From the NCBI GenBank assembly GCA_950295325.1, contig OX485804.1, positions 8,556,001 through 8,620,000 on the forward strand: 64,000 nt of DNA. The letters are read 5' to 3'. Shown here in pieces: positions 12,096 to 23,519 of the stretch (position 1 is the first letter of the stretch; each line of letters starts with the position of its first letter). The translations under genes were made by a program, and so were the position numbers. Below the pieces are notes generated by a model that was given only the letters and a program-made list of their open reading frames with translations, was not told where the DNA came from and ran no database searches. Origin of the DNA: Polytrichum commune (lineage: Eukaryota > Streptophyta > Polytrichopsida > Polytrichales > Polytrichaceae).

Positions 12096-12653
12096 TCAAC
12101 CATCTAACTCCACCTCTTCTAGTGATAATGCCCTACGCTTGTTGGTTCTTGTGCCAATTTTCCAAGATTCAAAAATACTATCCCAATCCATGAATTCAAC
12201 TCCTAACCCATTTAGACTAACCCTCATTAAAGCATCTAGTGTGTCAAGGTTGAGTCTAGTTCTCCTTTCACTCTTAACCCAATTTTGCTTTGAAAAACCA
12301 CGCTCACAAACAGCAGTGCTAGTTGGGATCACAAGTATGGCTTGCCATAGCGACATCCTAGTTGGCCAATTAATCATGAACTCCCGGTCATTGCCACAAA
12401 AAACCCAAGCTTCTTGCATACTTCGGCGTTCACAAACGGAACATAACATCTCCACGAATTCTAGCAATTCCGCGTTGCATTGATTAACAAGGTCATCGCT
12501 CCAACGGAAATGTGTCACCAACCGGTTCAACCATTGTTCCGTTAATGTCCCTCTGTCCAATTCATCTACGGGATAGTGCTTCGGGCTAAAAAGCCGGGCG
12601 GCATTGAAAATGGACAAGTCAGGGAATCGATCATTGAGTTGCATCAATTTGAT
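12096..12653 (-). pseudogene. hAT transposase, C-terminal dimerisation region
   Basis: A minus-strand frame of about 185 codons has the conserved end of the hAT transposase: WVFCGNDREF, WPTRMSLWQAILVIPTSTAV, CERGFSKQNWVKSERRTRLN and LDTLDALMRVSLNG. This is the hATC dimerisation domain (usually W..L..iPa.sv..ER.FS......r..l......l...l). The variant with 'PTSTAVCERGFS' is typical of a plant lineage related to ZNF862-like proteins. No ATG begins the frame, and the catalytic DDE/insertion region and BED zinc finger are absent upstream, in line with an internal deletion of the element. The frame itself has no stop over the conserved stretch. Confidence 0.85.
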
Positions 12654-12721
12654 CAACCTAATTCATCAATTTGATCGGTTGCATTCACAATAAGATGACG
12701 AAACCGGTCTCTGGCACAAGA

Positions 12722-12849
12722 ATGCAACAGACTTTACTCTCACCCTTAGAAGTGGTGTTTAACCTAAGAAGCTCATGCTTAAAAGATGCAACAGATTTCA
12801 CTCTCACCCTTAAAAGTAGTGTATAACCTAAGAAGCTCATCCTCAAAAG
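12722..12849. repeat. two tandem copies of a 64-bp unit inside the hAT element
   Basis: ATGCAACAGA starts at 12722 and 12786; both copies continue through CTCTCACCCTTA and TAACCTAAGAAGCTCAT. The repeat lies in the non-coding part of the hAT element. Confidence 0.75.
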
Positions 12850-13319
12850 TGGTGTAAATCCTTAAGGAGCCAGAGCTATAATTGTAAACAACAACATTTC
12901 AAAGCCTGAATCAATACCTTATCAATAGCTGGATGGAGCTTGGACTGTGCTTCCTTCCCCTAATGCACTCACAGCTGCAATTGCACTAATTGATGATCCT
13001 TTCAGAACCCCACCATCATGCTCCACCACTACCAGTGTGCTGGCCTTCACCCCACAAAAAACATTCATTCGTGATTAGCCTGTGAATTACATCACAAACC
13101 TTTAAATTTGTAGACCCAAATCAACATTGATTTCACATTGATTGAATCACATCACACTACAACACTGACTCAATGCTTACCAAAGAAAGGGTTGGATTCC
13201 AATCTTTTGCAAGACCTAAAAAGTTGAATTCCAAGTTAGATCGATGTTGAATGAATCATTTGCTAGGTGTTGAGGTTGTCACTGTAGCGACCTCCTCGTT
13301 GATGTAGCGACCTCCTCGT

Positions 13320-13337
13320 CACTGTAGCGCTACAGTG
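13320..13337. repeat. perfect 18-bp palindrome
   Basis: CACTGTAGCGCTACAGTG is its own reverse complement. It is preceded by two copies of GTAGCGACCTCCTCGT (13285-13319). All lie in the subterminal part of the hAT element. Confidence 0.8.
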
Positions 13338-13492
13338 TTGACGGGTGTAAAATTTTTGAGGACATCAAGTGAAGTTTTCATTTTGAGTTTGGGGTTGCAT
13401 TTTGAAGGGCTATTTTGAGAGAGGTATATTTTGAAGGGCCAAATCGCGTTTGAAGGGCATTGAAGACTTCAATCTTGAACACTGCTCCAAAG

Positions 13493-16439
13493 CAAAAGTT
13501 TCCCTCCAAAACAATATGCAGTGACATCATCGTGACATCAATGGCATGGCATGTCATATGACCATGGGCCTACCAACCATGACAACTAGACAACCTGCAA
13601 CTGCTCTCCCCAAACCTCAAGCTAAGAGTTGCGACATCGTGACGTTGTCTAGTGCCAACGGAGTTTTTCTTAGTATGACAAGCTAGAAAATTAATTTTTC
13701 ATAGTCGGACCCCACTCTTTTAGCTTGTTGATTTACTCCTCAACAAGAGTAAACTCTTCAACTCACCTAGATTTTGATCTAGAGACGTTGTGGATGATGG
13801 ATGCATATGCTACGGCTAACAAGCCTCCTAATCAATATGGAGTTGTTTAATTCTATTTCTGAAGGGCTTGGAGGAAGGTAGAGGCTTCTTGGTGGTTTTA
13901 AGTGCGATATTAGATTATGTATTTTAATGAGTAAATGCCTAAGATCATATTTATGTAATCTGAATGCATTTCCTCATTATATTAGTATGGATCTCATCTA
14001 AGAAATCATCCCAAACTCATAGATTACATCATTGCTTGTGAACAATGGTCACATAACATTATTGAGCAGTGTGCGTTCGTTCATGTGGGCCCCAAGAATA
14101 TAACCATGAAATGCCACAACTAGTTAAAATTAGTGGTATTGATAAGTTAGGCATTATGTGGTGGATGTTTTCCATTGTCCCTCTGATGAGTTTAAGAGGG
14201 ATGTGCAAGGTTTTCAATAGTTTCATGCTTTGTGTATAGATGAACCCACGAACTCATGCAATAATGATTATGAGTGGGTTTACAATCCATCCTTGTTCTT
14301 CAATTGCATATATAAAGGGGTTTGTATTTGTCTTGTTTGGTTTAATGGCTTGGTCTGTGAATCTATCTAGTGTAAATTAGAATTCTATTATTTGCACTTC
14401 TAAGTTAGGTGTTTGTAAAAACATGTTGGTTTTTTCTTGTGTAGCTCCTTGTATATACATTATGTCTAGGAATAGTCTTGCTAGGTATGTGCATCTTGTT
14501 GTTTGGCATGTGCGTGGTAGGAGCCATGTTGGTAAGTGTGCTCTTGCGGTGTTTTTCTTTGGTATTGGCATTTGGTGAGTGTATAGTGTCTCATGTGTGT
14601 GTTTGACTTGAGTAGGTTTGTGATTTGTTGAGTGGCAACATTATGTCTTCTTATTCTATTTGATCTTTGAGGAACCTGTGGTTGCATGGTGATAGTAAGT
14701 GTGGCCACATGTCTATTTCATTTGGGGCCAAATAGGTGTTTTTTGGTGGTTGCCCATGTATTGGGCCAATCTAAACTTCAGTATTTGGGTGATTTGGGCA
14801 TTAGTGGTTTGATGTGATTTCCAAAATGATTTGGATAGTTTATGGTGTATTTGGTTATTGGATTTATTTATTTATTTTTGGCAAAGCTATATTGTTTAGT
14901 TTTTACTGCTATTTTATTATGCTCATTTTTAATGAATGTTTTAGGTTCCTTATTATTGATATGAGATTGGTTGTGGAGGGTGGCTTAGTTAGTATGTATG
15001 GCATGGTGTGGGCTATCTGTATGTGTGGAACTAGTGTGATGTCTACTTGGTCGTTGCCGTAAATGCCAGTGCGTGCTCTGACTCTTTGGATTGTGACTTT
15101 GTGTGGGAACCAAGTGATGAGGTGGATTATTGAGGCTATAAGAAGTTTGCCGAACTAATCGTGTTGGGAGGTCGGGCGCCTTACGTGGTTGTTCGTGAAT
15201 ATGTGTATGTCATGGTGTAGGTTTTTTCTATGCGTTAGAGCTAGCCATATGGCGTATAGCTTTGCTTGTAGTACATTTTAGAGGCTTGACAATCTTTTTG
15301 CTATTTGCATATTGTTGATTAAATTGTACACACATGAACATGCTATGTTTCTTATGCCTTTATCTTCTGACGGTACAATTGAGTTGTTTGTGTATATGCT
15401 TGTGCAAGGGTCGTATTTGAGTGAGGTTTACGAAATAGTACTATGGGGGGATGGCCGGTGTTTGGTTGTGGGTGCAGGAGTGGCGTGTTGTTTTTGGTGT
15501 GGTTGTTCATTTGTTTGATACTTTTACATTGTATGGTTATACAGTGATCGTGGGGTTGTGTGTGATGATGTCAAAGTTTTGTGTGGTTTGAATGAGTTGT
15601 TAAAGTTGGAGGACAAATGTGTGGTCGGCTAGGGGATTGTTTGAACTGTATACACATATAATTGTTGTGAGAATTGGTTGTAGTATGGTGACCATTGTGA
15701 TTCTGACATGTATTGAAATGCTATTGGTGAGACGGTTGCGTTTGATGGAGGCTCCATAACTGTAAGTTGGCTGGACAGTTAAGTCCAAAACCAAGGCCTC
15801 ATGATTCGGTTGGATTGCATTTTTGCCAACAACAAATTGCCTTGTCCACAAGTAGATGATGGTGCTGGGTGGCAGAATTTGCAAAGGAGCAAGGTGTGTT
15901 CAAACACATTTCTGGAAATACCGAAATCATTGCCAATTTCTTTTTGCCTACCTAGCTATGAAGTTCCACGCAAAAGAAAGTATTTGAATTGTACTTCATG
16001 TACATCCACTACTGTACTGTGTCAACACTTGAAAATCCTGAAATCGATTTTCAAAGCTTATTAATACATCAAGTTGTGTTTGATGAACAACTCTGCTTCG
16101 CTACATAACCACCAGCTTTTGAAAAAGTGTTCTGGTCATGAGCCCCCCCAAAAAAATCCTCTTATAGACACTCTGTTGAAGCATCCTGCCATGCAAGAAG
16201 TGGGAATGGTATTGCATTACATCAGAGGAATTTGAAAAAGATCGGACAAACATCAACAAAAGGTAATACATTCAAAAAAATGTACACATCCTACCCTAGT
16301 TGGGAAGGGCCAAGACCTAGACTTATAATGAAAGCCGTTCGTATTAACTCTCCTTCCTCCTAAAACTAATAAAGACTGAAGTAAACAACTGTATCCAATT
16401 TGAAGACGAGCACCAGCAAAATAATGACACAACCCAGTG
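13493..16439. other. no gene recognised; strongly strand-skewed segment at about 14380-15680
   Basis: No gene could be supported. From about 14380 to 15680 the plus strand is rich in G and T and poor in A and C over more than 1 kb, unlike its surroundings. Open frames there (14814-15062, 15312-15518 and minus 14481-14708) show no known motif; I looked for a reverse transcriptase YxDD box on the minus strand and did not find one. Confidence 0.4.
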
Positions 16440-16715
16440 ATGAAAGTTTCAGTTGGTGCATCCTTCTCCAACAAGCCTTAAACCCTAGTGGAGTTTCAGG
16501 TAGATAACCTACCTCCAAGAATATCTAAACCCTAGTGGAGTTTCAGTTAGACAACCTACCTCCAAGAATCCTTAAACCCTAGTGGAGTTTCAGATGGACG
16601 ACCTTTCTCCAAGAATCTCAAACAGTGGTAGATTTCAGTTGACAAACCTATTACCCAGAATCCTTAAACCCTGGTGGAGCTTCATTTAGAGAATCTATGC
16701 CCCAGAATCCTTAAG
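16440..16715. repeat. minisatellite, about 47-bp unit, five to six copies
   Basis: Units of about 47 bp begin near 16481, 16528, 16575, 16622 and 16667. The core reads AAACCCTAGTGGAGTTTCAG, followed by 'gacaacctacctccaagaatcctt'. A partial unit precedes (16448-16480) and another follows. Each unit contains AAACCCTAG, one base from the plant telomere unit, but the period and the rest of the unit are not telomeric. Confidence 0.85.
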
Positions 16716-17867
16716 TAATCACTGGTGAATACGACTCTGCATTCAAGTCCATTTACAAAATAACTCTGCAATTGAGAGTTATCCATAAAGTCTCTCCAAG
16801 AGGAACAAAACCATGGATTTGATCCTTCTGAGAAAACTTTTCATTAAGAGCTTGTTAGCTCATCATACATCGGAGCCCATTTTGAAAGTTGGGTGAAATT
16901 TTTGGAACCACCTCTTTCTACGTCTCAAATTTTGAGAAATTTTTTAAGATCTAAAAATAGTGTATGCACATGAGATCATCTGCCCTAAATCCTGGATTGG
17001 CCTATGCAAGGCTAGTTTGGCCCACCCATCCTAGTCAGACAAGCTTATAACAACCTTACACCACTCTTTGTGTTCGGTAATTTAAGCATTAAGAAACTTA
17101 GGTGACTTTAGTGTTAATTCTCATAAGCTCAAGGTTTGGGCCTAAACACATGGTTTCATCTCCTTAAGTTTACAAATAACTCTTTATGTCCTTGTAATCT
17201 GTCATTTATGTGCAAGAGCCATCGTGGGGATCCATGTTGCATGTGTGGACCCATCAAAATATTTTTTTTTGTCTTCCTGTCATCAAATTAGAACAGGACA
17301 AGTCTTCAAGGATTGTCATGCCCTATGTGGTCTGCAAAACATCGTAGTCTTCGTAAACATTCATGAAGCTTATTTCATTTCATGAAGCTCAGTTCAGTTC
17401 ATGAAATAAATAAAATATTGAAGTCAAAATTGACCCAAATGTAGGTTAGCATAGATAGTGAAAGTATGGAAAAAAATTAGGCATCCATGACCAAAAATAC
17501 TATATACTGGAAAAAACTTTAATTTGGAGACATGCTGTACAATTCCTTATCAGAACTATATTCAGTTCACAAATGAAGAACTCCCTTAGATGGATTGGAC
17601 AAATTGAATTCAGGGTTATGCTCACAATCTTGGCTAAGAACACCCAGTTCTAGCACTAGATTTGTAACTGGAGAGGCCCAGACTCGACCTCTTGAAAACT
17701 TGGGGGTTAAGGGTGTAATGTACAAAGGGAGTAAACATTGAGAAACTTGTGACTGAACCAAATCGAAGGGCATGCTTGTTAGTACTCAACCATAGGAATT
17801 CCCGATTACATTTCAAGATTAGCTGCAACTCACTTTGAGGCGCTTTTCAATATAATTGCTCACAAGT
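16716..17867. other. no gene recognised, downstream flank of TRM5
   Basis: AT-rich sequence after the TRM5 stop codon; it presumably includes the TRM5 3' UTR. No clear poly(A) signal can be chosen and no other gene is seen. An inverted word pair (ttcatgaagctta/tttcatgaagctca, near 17365-17400) is present. Confidence 0.4.
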
Positions 17868-20800
17868 TCACTCAGTCCGTGGTTTTTTCAAAGAGGATGC
17901 ATTTACACTGCTCTGCTCCAAAGTAACTGCCACTTCTGGGTTCACAAATGCCACAGCTTGAGGGAGGTCAAAACTAACACACAACATTATCTGCAAGCAA
18001 CCAGGTCAAGGGTCATTCCTATATTTTGATAATCACCAAATTCAACTGATAAGGGATTCTGTTGGCATTAAATTTCATTGACGCACGGTCCATACAGTTT
18101 TAGTAGATGCAATTTAAGGTTCTCCAATTACCACTTGGAGAAAAGGGAGCCCTAATGTAGGGCAAATACTCCATAGAACATAGTACTCTAGGTATAGACA
18201 AATGCTAGAATCCTTTCACAAGTTATGTCCAGAAAAATAAAAGCACATAAGACAAAGCCAACAACTTGAAGTTTGATGGAGCTCCTGAAAGGTTTGATCA
18301 ATACCTTATTTGGGGCAACATCTCGAACAATGTACACTTCTGGCTCATTGATAGACCCACCCAAGTACCGCTCGGCTTTCTGCTTATGAGAATGATATAT
18401 CATGTCAGAGGAACCATAAAAAAGAAAAAATGATTCTCGAGGAGACTATTCATCTAATTTGGCAGGACTAACTATTTCCAGTATAGAGGATTGGGAGAAA
18501 TAGAGATGTAATATAGAGGATTGGGCAACCTTATGTAAAACATTTTGCCCAATTGGCTGGAGGGTAGTGACTGCGAGTAAGATGGGGACGTTATAGAATT
18601 ACATATTCCATAAAGGTCTAGTTGTCACACCTTTATGATATCTGCTTGAGTCTCATTGGACCGCATGAAGCAGTAACAATGAACACGTGGCATATTGCCC
18701 TTCCATCTCTCCTTGCACAGAAGTCCATTTAGAACATCTGCAAATAAACAAACCAAGCACCTATAGTGAGAAGAGAGTTTGCAAAAGATGAGACTATGCA
18801 TCCACTGCTCAAAAGGACGTAACAATATAATATCAGAACAAGCTGTGAATGGGTTAAATAAAATGAACATTTTGAGCATTATCAACTATCTTAAGTCAAC
18901 AAACAGCAATGAAACTTGTACCAAATTATGACGACCAAAAGGCCCCTAGTGAGCACAATTGGTGATAAGTAATGTAATAACTGTATTGAAATAAGATACA
19001 ATGAACCTCAAAAGAGCTGGACAGACAGTAACAAAACAGATCACTCACCTAAAAACTCCAGGGCTGATGCCGGTAAATTCATTACAATGTGATCAAAGTG
19101 CTCCCAAGGTTTGGGTTCAGCAAGAACTTTCATTCTGGGTTCTGCTTTTTTTGCAGTCCTACCTTTTCCTCCTCTCCCTTGCTTAGCTTTCAGCTGATTG
19201 CTCCCTATGTCGGCTATGAAGATAGTAACAATCCACTAGGTGAGATTCTTGAGACAACCCTCCTAACATACACAATTTTGCCACATAGACAAATTCACAT
19301 AAACTACGTTAAGTAGCACATCGAAATGAAGACAACGGGACCACATACAGAACAAGACAACCTCCAAAACTTTTATCAACATGGTATCATGAACTGATCA
19401 AATACAATGTAGTACAGAAGAGGCCAGATTCTGCAAACAAAAACTATGTACAGAAAACTCATGATAGAAAATATATGTAAAGCTTACATGGTTCAATATC
19501 TCCTCTCGATTCACCCACTGCACAAGCACCTTGTGAACTTTCATTTCCAGCTTTTGATTCGCTCCCTTCAATATTCATGATATCCTCAACCCCACTTGTA
19601 CTTCTTTTCTCAGTAGCTATTGCAGACAGTATATTTTCTTCTTCGCAAATGGCAGGTACTGTTTTTTCAATGATGAGTTCACGCATAAACTCTCGTGCAT
19701 CCATATTGAAGACCTTTACTCTATCTCCAACTTTATTGATTTCTGAGTTGATCTTCATATACTTCGTACTCATTGGATTCAAATCATTTGCGTACACAAC
19801 ACAATCTTGTAGAGCTGCTGGAATTGCAAAGGGGCCAATTCCCGCAAACATATCAACAATGACTTGTCCTGGTGTAAACCGAGCAAACAATCGTTTATGT
19901 TCACCCTCCAGCCGAGAATTCCAGTAGACCATACCATAATCAAGGCGGAAAATAGCTCCATGTTGTTTGATTTCAGTAACCAGGTTTGGGTCTCCAGCCA
20001 AAACTTCAAATTGTGGTACTCTGAATTCATTTGAAATTGTCCCAACTTTGTTCACCACTGTCTTCAGTTTTGGATTCTTCTGCAAACATTGGCATTGATA
20101 CAAACCATGAACACCATTGGCTTCGAAGAAAATGAACAATAATAGTGCTGCTCATTCAAAAAGGGGAGGCATGCAGAAAATTGCATGTTCCAAACATCCT
20201 TTAGTTGTCCTCTTCGAGTGATACAAGAGAATGCCTGTTACTACTACAAAATTGAGAGTCCTGAGGTCATTTTGGCCTACAGGATTGATCCTCAATCTTT
20301 TCAATATAAAGAGAGATATCTCCAATTGAGCATTTCTATATTCGAGAACACCAAAATATTGATTCAAAATGGTAGGGGGTGATACTCACATCCAGTATGA
20401 CTGTAGCAATGATCTTCTTGTACCGCAAAAGATCATCCCGCAAATTGAGATGTGCAATATGCCCTGAAAGACCAGTCCAAACACACTGAACAGCCTAACA
20501 AAAAACAAGAGTGCGGATTGGTACAAGTGTGCAAAAACATCCAAGGATCTCTTTCTTTTTGTAACCATAACCTCAAGTCTCATGTACTATGGATCTCTAA
20601 GAGGAAATATGTGACCACATCCTACAGTAAACAACCTTTGTGCAATAAACATGTAATCTCAGATACATATCCAAGAGTGGACTCAAAGTAAATAATGTAT
20701 TCACTCCACATGACTTACCAATCGTCTCAAATGAAGATGGCACCTCGCAGCCGCAAGGTAAAATCTCTTTCAAAATGTGCTCTGCACCCCCCATGCCAAC

Positions 20801-22522
20801 GTGTACCTGATAAGAACTGTGTGTTTTTCATCAGAAGCACTGATGCTGATTGGCAAGTTACAATTGTAATTGCTTCTGATGTAAGCCACTCCCTCACTCT
20901 GCAAAGTTGCCCTTAAAAATCCAAACACATGCTGCAGAACGGTTATTTTTTAGGTTTAGGGTTTAGGTTCATCCATTCTCCATAATTTTCCTTGGCTGAC
21001 CCTGGACCTATGGTAAGAGCAACTCCTGTGGTCACTGTATATGATTCTATTAATAATCTGCAGTCTCATCTCACACAAAAAGTATCTATATATATCATAA
21101 TTTTTCATTTGCCCACCGATAATTGAGAGCGGTGAGGGTTGGTGGCTCTCTCTCAAAAATAGGTGGGCAAAAAGGATTTGGAAAACATATAGGCTTTGTG
21201 GGTGGAATGAGCATACCTTCTCCCCCCCCCTCCAAAAAATCTAGAAAGCCAATTATAGAGAGAATTGTTTTCCAGTGACCATAGGAATTGTTCCCATTAC
21301 AACTGGTATAGGCACCTGCTCAAAAATGAAGCTCTTTCAGAGCATATGTATAAGTTCCAGACTTACCAACAGGCCAGTAGGCGTAGTCTAGGACAACCTC
21401 GTGGGGAACAACATCCAGGGGTACAACCTCTTTGATTGCCTGTTTCTTCTCCTCTGGAAGCCCTTCCAAACCTGGCAGCAGCAAAAAAATTATAAGTCTA
21501 TACTATAATTTGAGAAAGCATTTTGGATTGACATCTGATGGAATAACACCTGATAGTCAATTGACGTTATAATCAAAAGTGATAAATCTCATCTATGTAC
21601 AATAAAGTAATCCTCTAGCTCAGCACGACTTTTGGTCAGGAATCGGTGTTTTGCATTATACACCTTCCATGTTTGGTAAGTTTTCAGTGCATCCTTGGAG
21701 GTAGTGTGGAGGTCTGAACAAAAAACATTCTGTATCGGAGTTCACTGAGGGTAAAACTCATTTTGGCATTTTGGCATGCATGTGAGTTTTGCCCTCAATA
21801 AACCAAAATAGGTTGCTCTTCGTTCGAATTCAAACACTAATACCTCCAAGAATGCGCCACAAGTGGAAAGAAACTATTGATATCATATGCAAAACAACCA
21901 ATGAAACATAATAGGAGACTGACTCCTGACGAAAAGTCCCATTGAGTTACAGCCTAACTCTAATGCGTCATCACAATTTCCAGTGCAACTTCACAGAACT
22001 TGGGGCCATGTCAACATATATAATAAACCACATGTATCCATAATTGCTTACTTGCTCCAGTTATGTCCTCTGCCAATACAACAAGCCTCATGTCTGCATC
22101 AGATGGATCTAGAACAATGTGCTTCACTCTTGGCATGTCTAGCACATACCTGAAAGGGCCCAACAAATTTGTCTAAATAAATGTCACACAGCAGTCGACA
22201 TTCATTGCAAATAATTTGACATGAAAGATGTGAGAATTTCTGCATTATAAACACTGACGATGAAGAATAGTACACCCAGAGTAGAGATTGCCAGCAAGAC
22301 ACTGCAAACTTGTAACTGTAATTCTGAGATGACCTGAATGACCAACATAATTAAATAGAATGCTGGTCTCAGGGCTTACTTTGCAAGAAGTTTCGCAACA
22401 ACATGCGACTGCTGCTTTGGAATGCGCAATGCCATACGAGACAGTCGGACAAGAAACTTGCTCTTGTCAAGTGTTGATGATGCCTGCTCCAAATTCTCTT
22501 CAACAATTAAGCTTTCCTCCAT
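17868..22522 (-). CDS. TRM5: tRNA (guanine(37)-N1)-methyltransferase, TRM5-type; ten exons
   Basis: Predicted exons: 22522..22380, 22149..22052, 21471..21367, 20781..20719, 20463..20390, 20079..19488, 19204..19049, 18737..18631, 18379..18305, 17990..17868. All introns are GT-AG and the sum is 1536 bp, a 511-residue protein with stop TGA. TRM5 methylates N1 of G37 next to the tRNA anticodon using S-adenosylmethionine, which prevents +1 frameshifting. The N-terminal region shows LDKSKF (residues 25-30) and PSSFETIG. The core has [20 protein letters not shown] from residue 171, then the SAM-binding [13 protein letters not shown] (236-248) and ANDLNP. The NLPA motif (401-404), often present in this family's active site, and the late blocks VHCYCFMR and VRDVAPNK are intact. 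Residues about 300-385 are a low-conservation linker, as in plant relatives. No transit peptide is obvious from ATG 22522. Upstream in-frame or spliced coding sequence was not found, so this start is preferred. Confidence 0.93.
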
Positions 22523-22602
22523 CTGTGACCATTTAACACACATCACCATACCAATTTTTTAGTGTCTCCTTAATGAATTGCCCAAGAGACTCAAATGTCG
22601 AA

Positions 22603-22629
22603 TTTAGGGTTTTGGGGTTTAGGGTTTAA
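22603..22629 (-). promoter_or_regulatory. telo-box cluster upstream of TRM5
   Basis: Read on the gene strand, two AAACCCTAA-type motifs (AAACCCTAA and AAACCCTAAA) lie 80-107 bases before the ATG at 22522. Telo-boxes are known elements of plant promoters and 5' UTRs of translation-machinery genes, which suits a tRNA-modification enzyme. If transcription starts further upstream, this would instead sit in a 5' UTR intron. A second telomere-like run lies in the third intron (20949-20968). Confidence 0.5.
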
Positions 22630-23279
22630 GCCCCTGAATTGCAACTAAATACACCCATCGCAAAACCACAAAATCTCTCCATAGCAATAAGGGGGTCCCC
22701 AATGGTGAGATGCGGTTCTTAAGGTGGGGGCGCTAGAAGGGAGAAAAAAACAATCCCCAATTGGTCGTAGGTTCAAATAACCATGTGAACCCATGAGGAA
22801 TCGTCACGTACAGGTGAACTTGAATGAACATGTGGATACTTGCAAGTAATGAGTAGACAAAATAACTCCCAAGTAGGTTAATCACCGCAACAACTAGATG
22901 CTTATGATGGAAGGTAACCGCCAATTAGGTCAACCACCACAAGACATAGATGCTTAAGGCTTGAGAAATTGAAGGCGGTTGTGTGCACGCATACAAGAGA
23001 GCAACCTCCTTCAAGAAGATTTCCCCTTTCACAGCACTTGAGACATGTGGAAGGAGAGCGTTCTAATTTTATCATGACGTGGATCCCTTGTGTTTTCCCC
23101 CTTCTCTGAATTTTTTTGGCATGAAAGAGGGGTAGTACTAGCCTGGTGCTCATTTCTAATGAATAAATCAAATTTCTCTAGGGGACTCAACCAATAAAAT
23201 ATCCCGAAACTGCATTTGAGAGGCCATTACATACCATTGCTGCATCCGAATAATTGCACGGTCAGATACCTTGAACACG
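22630..23279. other. no coding sequence recognised; intron or upstream region of TRM5
   Basis: Short minus-strand frames at 22733-22924 and 22902-23171 have no recognisable content. The two ends carry similar 'aaccaccgcaacaactagatgctta/caaccaccacaagacatagatgctta' words (22880-22960), a local duplication. Confidence 0.4.
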
Positions 23280-23519
23280 CACCTCTACAAATTCACCGAG
23301 GTTTTTAGAGAGCTCCAACAGGGATCAGGAGTTGAGTTTCACGAGGAAATCGACCTGCAATCTAATGCCTCACTTATTAATCATATCTTCGAAAATTACA
23401 TTCAGTAGTGTAATTTGTTAAGCAACATACCTTGGAGAGTTTGTTTGCAATTCCCCGAACCACGAAGTCGCGACCGAAAACAGGTTTGACGAAGTTAGCC
23501 TTCCTTTCTCGCGTGCTTA
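23280..23519 (-). other. possible 5' non-coding exons of TRM5
   Basis: A segment ending at 23431 has a good donor (CCAAG|GTATGT). A second one, 23354..23280, has an acceptor TTGCAG and donor CAAG|GTATCT. Both are on the TRM5 strand. Spliced together they reach a stop codon within ten residues, so they would be untranslated leader joined to the acceptor at 22523. The upstream frame reading up to 23568 crosses the MITE border at 23520, so its N-terminal part is not host sequence. Confidence 0.35.

Larger units (their letters stand above)
11903..13484 (-). mobile_element. hAT transposon, internally deleted, with perfect 8-bp TSD
   Basis: The 8-bp sequence CTCCAAAG occurs directly before (11895-11902) and directly after (13485-13492) the element. 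The ends are TAGTGTTCAAGATTGAAG and, inverted, CAGTGTTCAAGATTGAAG. Subterminal copies of TTTGAAGGGC occur on both sides in both orientations, as expected of hAT transposase binding sites. Inside, on the minus strand, lies the C-terminal part of a hAT transposase. At 1.58 kb the element is too short for a full gene, so it is non-autonomous. Confidence 0.9.

Noticed and set aside
14814-15518. Mitochondrial or plastid DNA insertion (because of the G/T-rich composition)
   Set aside because: No organelle gene could be recognised in any frame.
20950-20970. Interstitial telomere
   Set aside because: Only two to three imperfect TTTAGGG units; too short for an interstitial telomere.
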